Assembly (NCBI GenBank): GCA_015178975.1
Contig: WHVD01000018.1
Coordinates: 536,001 to 600,000, forward strand
Source: Hysterangium stoloniferum
Lineage: Eukaryota > Basidiomycota > Agaricomycetes > Hysterangiales > Hysterangiaceae
Direction: 5' to 3'
Length of the DNA stretch: 64,000 bases
Part shown: one piece after another, positions 1-10,622 of the stretch
How positions within the stretch are numbered: position 1 is the first letter of the stretch
Layout of the letters: every line of letters starts with the position of its first letter
Notes under the pieces: generated by a model
What the model saw: only the letters and a program-made list of their open reading frames with translations
Told to the model about the DNA's origin: nothing
Database searches by the model: none
Made by a program: the position numbers and the translations under genes

Positions 1-601
1 AAAACATACTCACTTTAAGGCTCAATGGCCCAGCTTCTTCCCCTTCTAGTGCTGTGGCTTTTCACTGTTGTTCTATTATCAACAGAAAGTCTATGGAAGA
101 TACATAATTGGTTCACTTACATTCTGCTTCTCTTCTCCTTGGCCATCTTCCACCTACTGTCCACCAGTTTCTCTAGTGCTTCCTTTCTCCATTCTTCCTT
201 TTCCACCTATAAACTCTCCTCTTCTACTTTTTTTTCTGCATCCTCCGCCTCTTTCAACTCCTGAATTAATTGCCACATCTCCTCTTCCTGTTGGAGCCTC
301 AACTCCTCCATATGTTGTCATTTCAACTTGAGCTCTTCTACCTTTGATATTGTGGGAGTTTTGGTATCCAAAAGTTCTGGCATCATGGTATGTAAAAAAT
401 GGATGATGAATGGATGTGATGGTTTGGATTAAAGAAAGAAAAATCACTAATTGATATTTGGAAGTTTTTATACTCAGAACTGGCCTCCAAAACTCTCTAC
501 TTCCAGGCACATGTTATTTTCATGACACATAATGGATAACTGACAGATCAGAGCTCAGTATCTAATCACCTCTATGGGACTTCAGCCTAACAGGGGAGTA
601 C
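1..601 (+). mobile_element. Internal 3' remnant of an LTR retroelement with an antisense coiled-coil relic
   Basis: A purine-rich tract (about 590-600, ending GGGGAGTAC) lies directly before the LTR that starts at 602, as expected just inside a 3' LTR, so this stretch is read as the 3' end of an element whose body lies left of the window. On the minus strand, about 150-400, the sequence codes for a Glu/Lys/Gln-rich coiled coil (a stretch like EELRLQQEEEMWQLIQ). This has the same position and composition as the antisense gene in the Gypsy element at 14877-22173. The copy is a broken fossil. Family assignment rests on that shared layout. Confidence 0.55.
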
Positions 602-1871
602 TGTTACACTCTGTTCCCAGATACTTCAATCCTCCATAACATCCATGGAACATTATTAGATCCCATACTTCCAGACCTCATCCTTTGTTCCATATTTGGT
701 AATTTGTAACTATTATTCACAAGTTTCCTTATTATGTTCCCATTTTGGAATACTCATTCCTAATTTCATATTATTGTGATCCTAGTTTGTAGTACAATAG
801 TGTTATGACCATGTCATAACCATGTCACAACCCGACGGTCCCCGAGGATACTACCGTCTATCAATGTTCCAAGTTATTGATCAAATCATCATTTCGGCAA
901 CCGTCGGAACACCAACACTGACATATACCTTCATGGCAATCAAACCCTATTTATGCCCCTGTCAAAATATACTCGTACCATCTGGTTATGCTTTGATATG
1001 TCCCCTTTCATTATGATGATCCATTTTACTCTATTTTTCACATATGCCTGTATATACTTGTAGCCTGTGGACTATTCCCTTTCCTCGTAATCCCACTCTC
1101 GGCTCATCACGGCTTCCAAAAATATCATAACCTTCTGGTTCCTAGTCAAGTTTATTTGTCAATAGTATTTTCCGCTCTTCCTTTAGTTAGTAGTTTCTAG
1201 ATGCCAATAACTTGTATATAGACCTGTTGTAGTGTAGCTACTAGGCAATCAGAATATCGACTTAGATACCCCTCTAATTTCTGACTCCATTATCTATTCA
1301 TGACCACCACATTCCGACTCCATCTGATTTACAATTCAACTTACATTTACAACTTCAACCTCTAGTCTCCGACTCTCCGACCCAACCCTCGACTTATCCT
1401 TCGGTTTCCAATCAGTAGCTGAGAGGTTTACTCAACAGGACTAGTTTCTGCCCACCCGAAATTTAAGGACACCTGACAGTTACTTGTGAGGGCACAGCAC
1501 ATAAGCTGAAGCCAAGTCCTTCCGTTTGGTCCCCATCGGTCTACCAACATCAGTCAGTTTTCTGTTCTTAACAAATAGCAATAACATCTGTATTAGCCCA
1601 GCACATTTGTATTTACATCTCAGATCTGATATTGACTTAGTTTCTTATTCCTTCCATATTTCTGTACACTTCATATTTGGAACTGTTTGGAACTCTGAAT
1701 ATCCATAATATTCTGGTGTAAGTCCCTTCTCTGAAATTAAGGACATTCCAAGCATTTGGGTAGGGGCACAGCACATAAGCTGAAGCCAATGTCCTGACCC
1801 CATTTAGAAGTTTTCAAGTCCCAGTTATTTCCCAATAGTTCTGGAATGAGTTCCTGGCCCAACACTTAACA
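602..1871 (+). mobile_element. LTR of an old element (family B), split by a younger solo LTR
   Basis: It begins TGTTACAC and ends CACTTAACA, the TG...CA ends of an LTR. Without the insertion at 801-1573 it is about 490 bp. Its 3' part carries the GCACATAAGCTGAAGCC block shared by most LTRs in this window (about 1770-1790). Related fragments are found at 2508-3095, 12154-14791, 32494-32926 and 33816-34401. No 5-bp duplication can be checked because the other end lies outside the window. Confidence 0.7.
801..1573 (+). mobile_element. Solo LTR, family A, with AATAG target duplication
   Basis: A 773-bp LTR starting TGTTATGACC and ending TTCTTAACA, flanked by perfect 5-bp copies of AATAG (796-800 and 1574-1578). 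It is inserted into the family B LTR, so it is younger. It belongs to the same family as the LTRs of the Gypsy element at 14877-22173 and the solo LTR at 22403-23143. No internal sequence remains, which fits LTR-LTR recombination. Confidence 0.9.
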
Positions 1872-2507
1872 CATATGTGGTAATTCTCTGCTTTTAATTC
1901 TTTTTCTTTTTTTCACATTCATTGTGTCATTTGAAAATTCTACAGTATGTTTTGATGATAAATATGAAGATTGTCATACTATGAGTGCTGACTATCCCAG
2001 TTTTAATCCAGATGGTGGTATGTTAAATGCAGCTTCCTCTTATCTCAAATTACTGATATATTATGTACAAAAACACAACCAGCAATTGTTCCAACTTTTA
2101 CAAAAGGTTTGGCCACCATTCATGACCCATTACTGTGAAGATCTGTTTTCAGAGACTCCACAGGGTATTTACCAGATATCATATCAGGTTCTGAACCATC
2201 TTCCATCCCTCAAGTACCTTTCAACTCAAATCCCATTCTGGTATTCTGCCCTCAACTAGACACTTCCTGTTATGACCTAGAACCCATTGGACTCCACCCT
2301 TTGATAGTTGACTTCTCCACATGTCCCTAGTCATTTCCCAGCCTGAACTTCTGGTCAGACTCCCAGTGTTTGTTCTAGATACTTTGGTCCATGGCCCAAC
2401 CTTCACCAGATCATCTTCATCAACCCTTCTCACCTTCTCTATGCCAATGTTCTGACTTACCTGGAACCTGTGGCTTTCCCAAAAATATACTCCCCTAATC
2501 ATTATAG
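1872..2507. other. Unassigned sequence between two LTRs
   Basis: No recognisable gene. A 111-codon open stretch (1924-2259, +) has no motif I recognise. The composition is AT-rich and degenerate, most likely old transposon-derived DNA. Confidence 0.35.
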
Positions 2508-3095
2508 TGTTAGGATCCATTTCTGGATAGTATCAGATATCTGTGGATATTCTGACTGCCTTCCTTTGTTCTGCATTTGGTAACTGACTGGTTGACAGAT
2601 GCTCATTCATTTGTTTATTGTTCTTGCCCTTATTCCCTAATATGTCCTCATCCTTGTTTATGCTTAGTTTGGAAATGATTCCAAATAGGTCTTATTATAC
2701 TCCCAGACTTGTAGTACAATTATTAGAACATCTACTGTATATAGTCTTCCATAGTCATGTACTTACTCCTCAGTTTTAATCTTGAATTAATCTTGATCTA
2801 ATCTGCTCCTTTGTTCTTTCTGTACACTTGATATCCAGAACTCTCCAGAACTCTTGAGTATCTGTAAACACTCCAGCATATATCTGCCCTCTGAAATATG
2901 GACACCCAAATGAGTGCATGAGGGTGCAGCACATAAGCTGAAGTCAAGTCCATACCAAACTCTGGTAATATTCCAATATTCCCCAGACTAATCCCTGGAA
3001 ACTCCTGGACTAATTCTCCAGAACTCTGTGGACACATTCCAGGAAGTGTCTGAATATCCCACCAGAAATTCCACCCAGAGATCCAGAACTTAACA
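2508..3095 (+). mobile_element. LTR, family C (about 588 bp)
   Basis: It starts TGTTAGGATCC and ends CAGAACTTAACA. It contains the shared LTR block GCAGCACATAAGCTGAAG near 2927-2945. A reversed relative occupies 12154-12574 plus 14670-14791. Flanks (TATAG / ATTAC) do not match, so no target duplication is visible and the copy is old. Confidence 0.7.
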
Positions 3096-4021
3096 ATTAC
3101 ACTGCAACTGCCAAGCTAGGGAATTCCAGTCTGATTTTCATGAAGTTTAATATTTATTTGCAACAAAGGTTTTAAACTAATATGTGTAGTACATAGTAAC
3201 CCCATAGAGAGCCCCTCCAGCACAGATGTCTTCAAGCCTGCCCTCTGTCTCATAACTCATTTCCAACCTCAGTTGTCACAAACCATTATCATCTGCCTCA
3301 TCCCAACCCAACTGTTTCATGTCAGCAGATTCCATGAGCTCCTCACTAGCAGCTGTAGTCATGTCTGGGTCAAGTGTGTCCTCTTCTTCCTCTTTTGAAG
3401 GTGCCATGGATGTGGAGGATTTGTGCAGGTACTTGTATTGTGATGATTGCAAAGCAGCATACCCTGATGATGGGACCCACCATTGTCACCATCAGCACCA
3501 ACAGCAATTTAGCAAATAATTTCTCATTCTCCCACAAATCATTTCTTTGCTATATTAATTATAGATATATACTTTTAATTCTTGAGGGCTAATTTTCATA
3601 CTGATGGCAGTTTTCAACATTACCAGGAGGTTTTCCTTCTAATTTTCTTAATGCTTGTGTTCTTGCTAGACTGTGGCCGGGATGCCGAGTTGTAACAATC
3701 GACTGAGTCCTCCTTCATCCCACGGTTTTCTAGCCTCGGGTGACGTCACAGGGGGTTCAATGAGATTGAGACTTAGATTTTACAACACCTAAGGGTTTCG
3801 TTCACGTGGAGCGGAACGCCGAAGCACACAGGTGGCAGTGATGGATATGTGCGTGCCAGTCGTGTTCTAAATGAAGCATTGAAGGCATCTGATTTTTGCT
3901 GAACCTTGAAGGTTAATGGTCTGGAGAAATCAATGACAAGGCTATACGAGGGATTGAAAGCCTCCGACTACGATTATAGAGATTTTTTGCCCTCCACCTC
4001 GAGAGCGAATCTTTCCTGGGC
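3096..4021. other. Intergenic; one short Cys/His-rich open frame
   Basis: No confident gene. A 66-codon frame at 3319-3519 (+) is Ser-rich and then has clustered Cys and His residues (CDDCKAAYPDDGTHHCHHQH). It has no supporting neighbour and could be a chance or captured fragment. From about 3660 the composition becomes GC-balanced, and this part is probably the 3' flank of the minus-strand SET gene. Confidence 0.3.
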
Positions 4022-5524
4022 TCAGGCTGCCTTCTGCAACGCACTATTTCGTCTATCTTCAGCAAAAGCAATCAATGATTCAAGAATGCTATTTTGGCCT
4101 AAATGTCACATGGCCAAATCAACGATGCTGAAATACGAATCATAAGAGCACAGATACGCAACCCACCTTCAACATAATGCCGAATCATCCCTAAAACATC
4201 CTTTCTCACATTCTGCGGCGGGATATCGGGTACAACAGGTAGAGCCGACACCTTATTTTCTAGCATATCCGTCAAGGTATCAGCCGTCTCAATCTCCAAC
4301 TCCCATTCCATCGGTTCCTCTTCCTCCTCGTCCCCACTTGCAATAACTCCCCGGATAATCGCCTTCATCTCTTCCCACATTCCTTCGATTCCTTTCGCAT
4401 ATCTTCCCACTTCCCAGCTGGCACGTGCCGAATGTAGATTGGGTACACCTCCGATTTTTAATACGATCGTATCGTCGGGATTTTCAGGGAGGGAGAAGCC
4501 ATAGCCTAGGATAAGCTCCGAGTTGGGTTTAAGACCATAGTTATTGAATACTTCGTTACCAGCTAATGTTGACACACGAACGACGAGCGATACCTGATTG
4601 ATTGTCGGCATAGAATGCAATGATGTGATTTCCCATGAGACAGGATGTCCGCGAGAATGATTTAGACTGTCTACACCTGGAAGAAGGACGGGGTGTGATG
4701 AGTCTGTGGTGATCAGGGATGGATTTTGGGAAAGAAGGGTGGATGGAAATGCACGGGAAGATAGGTACGTTGCCGCGATGAGATACCGCTCCCTTCTGAT
4801 GCTTAGAGGATAATTTGTTTTAACAAATAAATGGGCGTACCACGTGAAACCTTCCTCCCACTGCGGATAAACGCTAGATATAAATTTTCTACATCGAATC
4901 CACTCCGTTTCTCTCTCGGCTTTGCGATCTAGGGTTGCACCGTATAGGTTGGTGCCGCAAAGAAGAGAGAACTCTTCATTCGTAAAATAAAGTGGGGTCC
5001 GTAACGCAGAGACGGGGGGGAGCAATTTTATATAGGGGAGGTGTATGAAAAATGAAGCAACATTACTGAATCAAAGTGTGAGTTCTTGGTATGCTGTGGA
5101 AAACGACAAAATTATACGTGACTTGAAATTATGCGGAATTTCTTCGAAGAGGAGGTGCACTATTAAGTAGGTACATATCAGCTCGCGTTCAGATAATAAT
5201 TCCAAGCCTTTAATGGCATCCGCTCTAAGAGTCGACAATGCTTTTTTGGACGACTCCGGGGTGATGGCTAGCGGAATTGGGCATGAGATTATCGTAGAAC
5301 CACTAGATAAATTTTCGGCAGCGTGAACCGCTAATCCATAAGGATCTAAAACAAATATAAGTATATATTGTTTTTTTATTCCTTTCTTTAAAGACGAATG
5401 TCTAATCAAACTCACTTTTGACGAATCGGATGTTTGGATGTACAAACCCGTCATTTTGTTGTAACCAGTTTCGAAATAGCTCCACGGCAGAAGACAGTTG
5501 GTCATTCACAAGCATAGATGCCAT
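4022..5524 (-). CDS. SET-domain protein of the RKM/SETD6/LSMT class
   Basis: Probable protein-lysine methyltransferase of the class that modifies non-histone substrates such as ribosomal proteins. The start ATG at 5522-5524 opens a short exon ending at 5416. A 70-nt intron (5346-5415, GTGAGT...TTTTAG) leads into the N-terminal SET part (VHPNIRF, PYGLAVHAAENL, PIPLAIT). The SET core is in 4170-5025: GVDSLNHSRGHPVSWE, then NEVFNNYGLKPNSELILGYGF, carrying the N-H-S and NNYG signatures of the S-adenosylmethionine pocket. A last intron (4099-4166, GTGGGT...TTTAG) joins in frame to a C-terminal exon ending NSALQKAA. The join near 5040-5110 is not settled: no donor/acceptor pair I tried keeps an obvious frame, so there is either an unusual splice or a lesion. 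Substrate unknown. Confidence 0.82.
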
Positions 5525-6698
5525 TTTTAATTATGACTTCTGAGGTAGCTTTACAGTCTCCCGTGGCCTTTGTCACGGTTTCGATGCTCCCGCAAACCTT
5601 ATTGACTGTGAGCACAAATAGCGACAAACAACACATCAGAGACTCAGCCTCTACTTGCTATTTAGGGCTTCACTCCCTACCCAATCGAACAGAAATATTT
5701 TTAGCTCAGTATAGCTCTTAAAGATGGGAATACGTGTTCAAGCTATGGTCGACTCAGCGGATGAGCGTGGTTGAAGTTCAGAAATTTTCATTGTGGAACT
5801 TGCAGGCGGTCGTCTGTAAGATAGAGATGGTTTGTTGCATTGCTTTATTAATATATTTGTTAGTCACAATTTTTCAACGCGCCATATACTAGTGGTTAAA
5901 TCACTTCATTGTGGTCTCATCCGCATCATCTGAAGAGCCCGACGTTCAACCCACTGTAGGCACAATGCCTGTTGTGTTTGTAAACATATCTTTGGCGGTG
6001 CTGGTAAGTTTCAGAGCACTGTATTTCTCATTCACCAGGCGAGCGTTGTCTGTGCGATTCACCAGATGCTTGCTTGCTTGTCTCTTCTACCTTCTACGCC
6101 CAATGTCTTCGGCGGTGATCGAATTTTGAGAGAGAAACATAGTTTGGAACATAATACTCAATTTATTCCCTTTTTGGATGAAAATAACATACACAGAGTT
6201 CTTAAGTGTCTATTGTCAAAATAACAGAGTACTTATGAAGGAACTGGGGCTTGACTTAGGCGGCCATAATGTCAATGCTCGTTTTCCTAATCCAACCAAC
6301 CGTCCAGCATGCTGCACCGTTAAAGCGGTTTTGATATCGAATGCTGCTGGTGGAGGCCGAAGCATCCTGGACATCTTAGAGGGCCTGGAGCCTCGTGAGG
6401 TCCCATCGCTTAACCATTTAGCCATTTAACTGATGTTGTCAACGCTGGTCGACGATTCCCACACTACAGCATTTTATATCCTATGAAGTCTCTCTGTTCA
6501 ATTATGTATGTAATCCGACGTCATGTCCTTACGGACGAGGCTGACAGGTATTCAGCCCGAGAATCAATGTATAATACTGATCAGCAACTGTAACAGTCGT
6601 GATACAAATCCTAAATATCACTAGGAAAAATATTCCGAATGACCTGATACCAATGGCCAACAATAAACGGAAAGAAACTACAGACCGTCGAGAATCAA
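5525..6698. other. Intergenic region between two minus-strand genes
   Basis: No gene I can defend. Short open stretches exist: 5911-6129 (+), 6178-6429 (+), and on the minus strand 6216-6425, which reads MLRPPPAAFDIKTALTVQ. The last could be an exon of a small basic protein, but I find no matching splice partners. The 3' part (6440-6698) is the downstream flank of the next gene. Confidence 0.35.
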
Positions 6699-7734
6699 TC
6701 ACAAAGTCTCTTTAATCTCATTCAGACACCTTGCCACAGCTGTACACCCCTCCACAACCGCCTGCCGCTGGCTCTCCTCGACCCGTGCCAATAGTAGCGC
6801 AGTCTTGTCTGGATGGAACCGGAGCAAAGCCTGTCGGACGGTAGTTTTGAGCAAGCAACTCGAAGTCCCGGCCAATGCGGGAACTCGGAGGAATTCCCGT
6901 ATGTTACGCATATTGATATCGAGGACAGCGGCTGGGGGCGGATATTGCGGCCAAGGGATCGAATGGAAAGTGAGGTCTTTTCGAGAAAATAAGGTTGTCC
7001 ACTGCTGCTCATAGAGAATGAAGGCTTCCCGGAGTTTAAGTGGGGTAGGAGGAGGTACGTTATTCCAACGAGGTGGCGGCGACGACCACTTCTCCCCCTC
7101 GCTTTCTGAACCTGAATCATAGTCCGACGAATCCGAATCCGAATCCGAATCAGAGTTTGGGTCGGTGCTGTGTCCAGGTGTGGGATTCGAAGCAAATCGA
7201 GGGCGATTCCACCAACCCCATTTCGCGTCTGAGGTAGACTCGATATCAGAGTCCTCGTACTCTGATAAGTACGGTTCGGGAGTAGGCTCGCGGTGAGTAG
7301 TCGAATTGGAGTTAAAGCTGGAATGTGTGGTGGTTGTATGATCGGTGGATCCGTCGTCAGATGAAGGAACACCAATGTTTTGAGCAGTCCGTTGGGGAAA
7401 ATCCGATGCTCGAGATACAGGACGGTCAGGGTGAGGGGGGTCCACCTCGTTGATAAACGCTGAATAATTAAAATCATCGTCTACGCTACTCTCATCCTCA
7501 TAGTCATCTTCCTCCTCACTCGTTATGATCGCCTCATAATCTGGCCTAGGCATTTCTTGTGTCGGAAGTTCGGCTGAACCTCTATAACGGTCTGCTGATG
7601 GGTCAACTGCGCTGCGGTCGATAAACATTAATCGAAATGACAGAAAGAGAAGGTCAGCAACAGGGTAAATGGTAAAGTAGAGAAGCACTACTTGTCATAT
7701 TGTAGTGACTCGAGGTGTAGGGCAGTTGTCGCAT
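6699..7734 (-). CDS. Acidic/Ser-rich protein with C-terminal HPD-containing module
   Basis: Model: exon 1 7692-7734 (ATG at 7732-7734), an 85-nt intron 7607-7691 (GTAGTG...CGCAG), then exon 2 to the stop at 6699-6701; 316 residues. The middle is low-complexity, Asp/Ser/Glu-rich (a run of SDSDSDSD around 7120-7150) and probably disordered. The C-terminal about 110 residues are ordered: aromatic IPWPQYPPP, then RQALLRFHPDKTALLL, ending CLNEIKETL. Proteins with this tail (a WHPDK-like motif followed by a conserved LNE.. end) are common, unnamed basidiomycete proteins; the motif resembles the C-terminus of NFKBIL1-like proteins and the HPD of J domains, but homology is not proven. Function unknown. 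Confidence 0.72.
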
Positions 7735-9024
7735 GTTGGCACGAGGAATTAATGTGAGGTATAGGAGATGCACGTGACCCACCAATACATTCACCATCAC
7801 TATCAGTGCTGCAACCACACTTTTGTTAGAACTTCTTGTTACTGGTGTTGTATAGCCGTTGAGGACGCATGTGGTTTTACTATGTGCGGTTACTGTTTTT
7901 TTTTCCAAAGACCGGAGTATTTATATTGGAAATTGGGTATTTAGGTAGCAGTAGTTACATAATTATAATCTATAAGGGAATTTATGGTCGATTTTGGGTA
8001 AATTATCAAATTTTGGGACCTGGAAACCTGTTTACGCTGTTAATGGGAATATGATCGAAATTGAGGCGCTCTATGGTATCGCGAGTTTACATAAGCGAGG
8101 TAAGTGCTTAGAAGTTAGACACTTTACATTATGATTCCTGGCCTCTGAAAATATTCGCGTCATAGAGTTTCCTTGGAAGCTTTGTGTAACTATTTTTACT
8201 GCTTGTCTAGCCTTGTCCGATGAGGGTATTTAATTTTCATTCAACGATATGTACTTACTACATTCGAAACACTGTTTTTTTTGCATTGGATCTCACAATT
8301 CCACCAACTTATAACTAATTGGGAAGTAATAATTTCTCTCTGACTCAGAATCTGTAGTCCGAGCCCCATTCTCCTACCTCTTGAGAGAGTAAACGTGTCA
8401 CTGCGAATTCACCGCGAATCCTCTGAGTGCTTGAGTATTTGAACAAACAAGTCATACGATGCAGCAACATGTTGTAACAAACAATCATGACACATCTAGG
8501 GTACAATTTGAACTTATGACATGCTCTGAGTCGAGGATGGTAAACCACAGGTTATGGGGGTATACTGAGGGTGATAAAGCATAAAGCATACTATCAGAAG
8601 AGGATTAAAGTAGACAAGATCAGGCTAAGTTTTGTGGATTTAGAATAGACATTGTGTTCAGTAATGGGGATAGAGTAAATTTCCCGAGAATGAGAAAGAG
8701 ACTTTGTAGACATCAATGAATGGAGTGGGAGGGACAGGCTACAGGTGTACAATAAAGCTTGAAAGACACAGGATCAAAAGAGGGTTAACTTTAAAGTAGA
8801 CAAGATTGGGTGAAGTTCTACCTCCAATGGATCTCTAGACTTACTTGTTTTCATCCTCACTGGCAAACGTGTAATTTGGCTCCTCACTCTCTGTGCATTG
8901 TTGAACAGGAGATCATGCATCCCCTGAGGTATCCTCCTATGGTCACTTGGTCTTCTGTCCCAAGTCATTCAGTTCTTTTTCTCTTCTCTTTGTTGTGTGC
9001 CCTCTGTGCTCTTGGTTTGATGGT
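7735..9024. other. Intergenic; contains a dispersed repeat, no gene
   Basis: Upstream flank of the 6699-7734 gene followed by non-coding sequence. It contains the repeat copy at 8070-8343. The part 8600-8830 holds a local imperfect duplication of AAAGTAGACAAGAT-type sequence. No coding signal. Confidence 0.5.
8070..8343 (+). repeat. Dispersed repeat M, copy 1
   Basis: About 275 bp shared with 27763-28035 in the same orientation: both run from TTTACATAAG through TTCATTCAA to GGGAAGT followed by CATAATTT or AATAATTT. Identity is roughly 75-80% by eye with small indels. Non-coding. The second copy is cut by the LTR element at 28041. Confidence 0.65.
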
Positions 9025-9618
9025 CACATGTTCAACAATGTTCACATGTTCAACAATGTTCACATGTTCAACAATGTTCACATGTTCAACAATGTTCACA
9101 TGTTCAACAATGTTCACATGTTCAACAATGTTCACATGTTCAACAATGTTCACATGTTCAACAATGTTCACATGTTCAACAATGTTCACATGTTCAACAA
9201 TGTTCACATGTTCAACAATGTTCACATGTTCAACAATGTTCACATGTTCAACAATGTTCACATGTTCAACAATGTTCACATGTTCAACAATGTTCACATG
9301 TTCAACAATGTTCACATGTTCAACAATGTTCACATGTTCAACAATGTTCACATGTTCAACAATGTTCACATGTTCAACAATGTTCACATGTTCAACAATG
9401 TTCACATGTTCAACAATGTTCACATGTTCAACAATGTTCACATGTTCAACAATGTTCACATGTTCAACAATGTTCACATGTTCAACAATGTTCACATGTT
9501 CAACAATGTTCACATGTTCAACAATGTTCACATGTTCAACAATGTTCACATGTTCAACAATGTTCACATGTTCAACAATGTTCACATGTTCAACAATGTT
9601 CACATGTTCAACAATGTT
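9025..9618. repeat. Minisatellite: 33 identical copies of an 18-bp unit
   Basis: The unit CACATGTTCAACAATGTT is repeated head to tail without a visible substitution for 594 bp (33 units). The unit contains the palindrome ACATGT and the inverted pair AACA/TGTT, so single strands can pair with themselves. Because 18 is a multiple of three and no frame of the unit has a stop, several long open frames cross it on both strands; these are not genes. Confidence 0.97.
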
Positions 9619-9861
9619 CACAGATCTTGTGTTCACCATCCAGGGGTAGGCAGCATTTGCACCAAGCCTTCAAGCATTTCTTGTGGCTGTGGGATCATTC
9701 ATTAGGTTGTTGGTGATTCAACATTCAATGATGCATTTGATATGCTCAAATACACTATAACCTGCTTGTTTAATCACATGTGATCACTATTTTTAATTCT
9801 ATTTGTCATCATGTCTTTTTATGGCAATGTCAATGTGGGGGAGAAGTCGACCTGCCCAACA

Positions 9862-10038
9862 TGATGTTGTTGGAAATAATCATGAAACACCCTTCCCCTA
9901 GGAGTTTACCTATTCCTTCAACTTTTTATATGAAAATGCAAATTGTGGACCATGTTGTTGGAGGCTAATGATTTTACCCATGTACATTTAAACTAGCACC
10001 AAACCTATCATGTCAGAAGATGATTCACTAACTCACAC
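9862..10038 (+). repeat. Short interspersed repeat N, copy 1
   Basis: About 180 bp. It shares a core (CTAATTGTGGACCATG-like, then CTATCATGTCAGAAG and a GATTCACTAACT end) with 10203-10386 and, reversed, 26919-27082. No coding capacity and no clear target duplication. It could be a MITE or SINE-like element. Confidence 0.6.
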
Positions 10039-10202
10039 ATTGATTGTGTTAGGACTGGGAAACCCACTGGGACCTGGTTCCTACCATATCAGCACCTACC
10101 TGTGTTTACAAGATGATCCACCAACCAGACCCTGACTGGGTATCCTGGACCCCTTAACTGCTTGAATATCTCTTCCCCAATCTGTTCCTGAGTAGGTTTG
10201 TT

Positions 10203-10386
10203 GTTGGAATTGGTGATGAAACCATCCTTTTCCTAGGGGCGGTTTACCTATTTCTTCACTTTTTCATAGGAGGATGCTAATTGTGGACCATGTTTTCTGA
10301 GGTTAATGCATGCCAGAACCAGTGTACACCTAAACTAGCATCCTACCTATCATGTCAGAAGGTGATTCACTAACTGACACATTGAT
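10203..10386 (+). repeat. Short interspersed repeat N, copy 2
   Basis: Same repeat as 9862-10038, in the same orientation and only about 165 bp away. It lies inside the LTR that starts at 10047. Confidence 0.6.
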
Positions 10387-10622
10387 TGACAAACAAGTAC
10401 TATTATTACAAGTCTATTACCCACTTGTAGATTGTGTATTACAATAAGCCAACTCATACTATTTTTAATATTTGTCCTCTGGTTTATTATGCTCCTGAAT
10501 TTGTTCCTGTTCCATCCTGACCCTTGCTCTTAGTATGGTTGATGCTGCCTTGTTTCTTGTTTACCCATTTTGTCTTTTATCTCACCAGATTAGTAGTACA
10601 ATAATCTTTAATGCTATACATA

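Noticed and set aside
4042-4149. The SET gene extended through 4099-4166 to a stop after WPCDI
   Set aside because: A 68-nt GT-AG intron there joins in frame to a C-terminal exon (NSALQKAA) that fits the family better.
8810-9705. Long open frames on both strands at the minisatellite (TCSTMF, HMFNNV, HVNIVE repeats)
   Set aside because: They are a by-product of an 18-bp unit without stops; no start context, no unique protein part, and they exist in several frames at once.
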